NCBI GenBank assembly: GCA_029940175.1
Contig: JAOZRM010000107.1
Coordinates: forward strand, 1-7,918
Source: Candidatus Sabulitectum sp.
GTDB taxonomy: Bacteria > Fermentibacterota > Fermentibacteria > Fermentibacterales > JCC-6
Reading direction: 5' to 3'
Length of the DNA: 7,918 nucleotides
The translations under genes and the position numbers were made by a program. Shown piece by piece: positions 6,629 to 7,918 of this stretch; the first letter of the stretch is position 1, and every line of letters begins with the position of its first letter. The notes beneath the pieces were generated by a model that saw nothing but the letters and a program-made list of their open reading frames with translations, searched no databases and was not told the DNA's origin.

Positions 6629-7918
6629 AATTCGCATACCGGCCGTAGAAACCGACGTTATCAATATTCCAGCCACCTTTTTCGGCAAAGGGTCCTGCAC
6701 TCATAACAAACCGTATGAAATAGTGCGTCTTGCCCTGAGAAATGGCATCCTGGAAGAAAGAAGTAAGCTGGATCACATCATTGTGCCAGATATCATCATC
6801 GTAGTCGCACTTCTTTACAATGATCCAGTCGTCATTCTGATCAGGAGGGTCAACACTTGTAGTGAAAGCCATCTGTATAAGTGCCACATCGTTGTAAGCT
6901 CTTCTCAGGCATCTGTCGAACGAAACTGCAACCGAATCGTACACATGAGCATCCGCCATGTCGTAGGCACCTGATCTTATCCAGTTCCATTCAGCATTGG
7001 GAGTGTAATAACCATCATCAGTAAGATCTGTACCTGCAATCCTGTTCTCGTTGCGGGGAATCATTGCAGGATCAACATCAGGGGCAAACAGTGGAACACC
7101 TATTTCCCAGTCGCAATTGTCTCCTCCGGTAATCCATGGGCTTTCCCCGCTGAATCCCAGGTCCTCCGGGGTGTAGATAGCCTCAAAATCACCAAAGAAG
7201 GAAGAGAACGACAAAGGCATGTTTGCCAGGTCTCCAGTTGAATCAGCATCCACAAATCTCTGACCATGGTTTGCAGTACCCACCATGAAAGCAGGTCTCT
7301 GGCCTACAAGCTTCAGGTAAGTAGGGTCGGCGCTGAAAGAAACTTCCCATCTGGCTGTGTTTGGATGGGTTCCGCCAACCCACGTATAGCCTGCGAACGG
7401 GCTGGTCTGGCTCATCTCCAGTTTAACGATCAGGTTGGTGGCGGAAGGAAGGATGTAATCATCGTCAAGATTAATAACCACCCACTCAGTCATGGAAGAT
7501 CCAACCTCATAGGTACCAAAATATGTGAGTTCGGATTTTTCCAGTTCTCCGTCACCGAAGAAAACAGTTTCTGCGGTACTTCCAAGATAAACATCCACTT
7601 CATTGAAATACCAGCCACCACTTGGAGTGGTTGGCTTGAAACCAATTGAACCTATCTGAACCCCGGATACAGTTCCTGATGCCTCGAAGTTGTCCAGTGT
7701 CCATCCGGCCTGAGTACCAACTCCATCAGATTCGAACACAAACCTTAATTGAATCACTTGGCCAACATAGCTTTCCAGGTCAAGTTCAACGGTGCTTGTT
7801 CCCATGGTACCATTGTAAGCGCCATGGCCGTTATGCATTCCTGTGCCATATGAATCTGTTTCAAATACATTCCAGATCGTTCCACCATTGGTAGATACTT
7901 CAATCCAGCCGTAATCCC
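6627..7918 (-). CDS. Large exported multi-domain jelly-roll (MAM-like) protein, C-terminal part (5' end outside window)
   Basis: The frame is open from the window edge (first full codon at 7916) to TAA at 6629-6627, giving 429 visible residues. The Met at 7838 is internal: the 26 codons before it read DYGWIEVSTNGGTIWNVF, a clear jelly-roll hairpin (xEVSTNGGxxW) that belongs to the same domain. Three modules can be seen. Residues 1-85 are the end of a MAM/choice-of-anchor-like domain closing with GWTLDNFEASG. Residues about 87-221 resemble the accessory beta-domain of gingipain-like secreted proteins (NEVDVYLGST, then EWVVINLDDDY and NLIVKLEMSQT). Residues about 238-424 are a second MAM-like domain (WEIGVPL, IAGTDLTDDGYY, SGAYDM, then a closing GGWNIDNVGFYGRY). 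The protein stops four residues after that last strand, so there is no C-terminal sorting domain or anchor. Retention at the surface, if any, must come from the unseen N-terminus. It is the first visible gene of the pilin operon, 12 bases from the next. A function as adhesin or tip protein is inferred; an extracellular enzyme with accessory domains is also possible. Confidence 0.85.
   Translation of the reverse strand, partial: DYGWIEVSTNGGTIWNVFETDSYGTGMHNGHGAYNGTMGTSTVELDLESYVGQVIQLRFVFESDGVGTQAGWTLDNFEASGTVSGVQIGSIGFKPTTPSGGWYFNEVDVYLGSTAETVFFGDGELEKSELTYFGTYEVGSSMTEWVVINLDDDYILPSATNLIVKLEMSQTSPFAGYTWVGGTHPNTARWEVSFSADPTYLKLVGQRPAFMVGTANHGQRFVDADSTGDLANMPLSFSSFFGDFEAIYTPEDLGFSGESPWITGGDNCDWEIGVPLFAPDVDPAMIPRNENRIAGTDLTDDGYYTPNAEWNWIRSGAYDMADAHVYDSVAVSFDRCLRRAYNDVALIQMAFTTSVDPPDQNDDWIIVKKCDYDDDIWHNDVIQLTSFFQDAISQGKTHYFIRFVMSAGPFAEKGGWNIDNVGFYGRYAN

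Noticed and set aside
6627..7838. Gene start at the ATG at 7838 for the jelly-roll protein
   Set aside because: The frame is open to the window edge, and the residues before this Met complete the hairpin of the same domain. There is no signal peptide at this Met.
744..7918. Type IX secretion C-terminal domain or sortase signal on the jelly-roll proteins
   Set aside because: Jelly-roll domains of this style are common on type IX cargo, but both complete C-termini (…GFYGRYAN and …NNQERIR) lack a sorting domain, LPxTG motif or terminal hydrophobic segment.

Overview
The whole window is one minus-strand transcription unit, read right to left, with five genes packed end to end. Gaps are 12, 23 and 37 bases and the last junction is an ATGA overlap. 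No gene-free stretch exceeds about 40 bases, and I see no rRNA, tRNA, mobile element, CRISPR array, promoter or terminator. The operon is cut at both edges, so its promoter and end lie outside.

Layout in order of transcription: (1) 7918-6627, the C-terminal part of a large exported protein made of jelly-roll (MAM/choice-of-anchor-like) domains; (2) 6614-5139, a PilX/GspK-like prepilin-type protein of 491 residues; (3) 5115-3715, a tandem paralogue of gene 2 (466 residues); (4) 3677-744, a PilW/GspJ-like prepilin with a canonical G|FTLVE cleavage site, fused to about 770 residues of jelly-roll domains; (5) 747-1, the N-terminal part of a lipoprotein with repeats of about 99 residues that resemble the Kre9/KNH-type beta-sandwich.

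Taken together this looks like a minor-pilin/pilus-tip locus of a type IV pilus or type II secretion-like pseudopilus. It is built with unusually large ectodomains in place of the usual small PilV-PilW-PilX-PilY1 set. The two PilX/GspK-like proteins lack the Glu at mature position +5, as GspK does, which would fit a place at the fibre tip. The PilW-like protein would carry the adhesive or ligand-binding domains itself. The lipoprotein, translationally coupled to it, could be an outer-membrane partner. The domain assignments rest on motifs read by eye. The tip-complex model is inference.

The host is probably a Gram-negative, diderm bacterium of moderate GC (about 50 percent by eye). Multi-domain secreted proteins of this style (MAM-like jelly rolls, Kre9/KNH-like repeats, DUF4900-like prepilins) are typical of poorly cultivated FCB-type candidate phyla such as Fermentibacterota, Cloacimonadota or Eisenbacteria. 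I cannot place it more closely than that.
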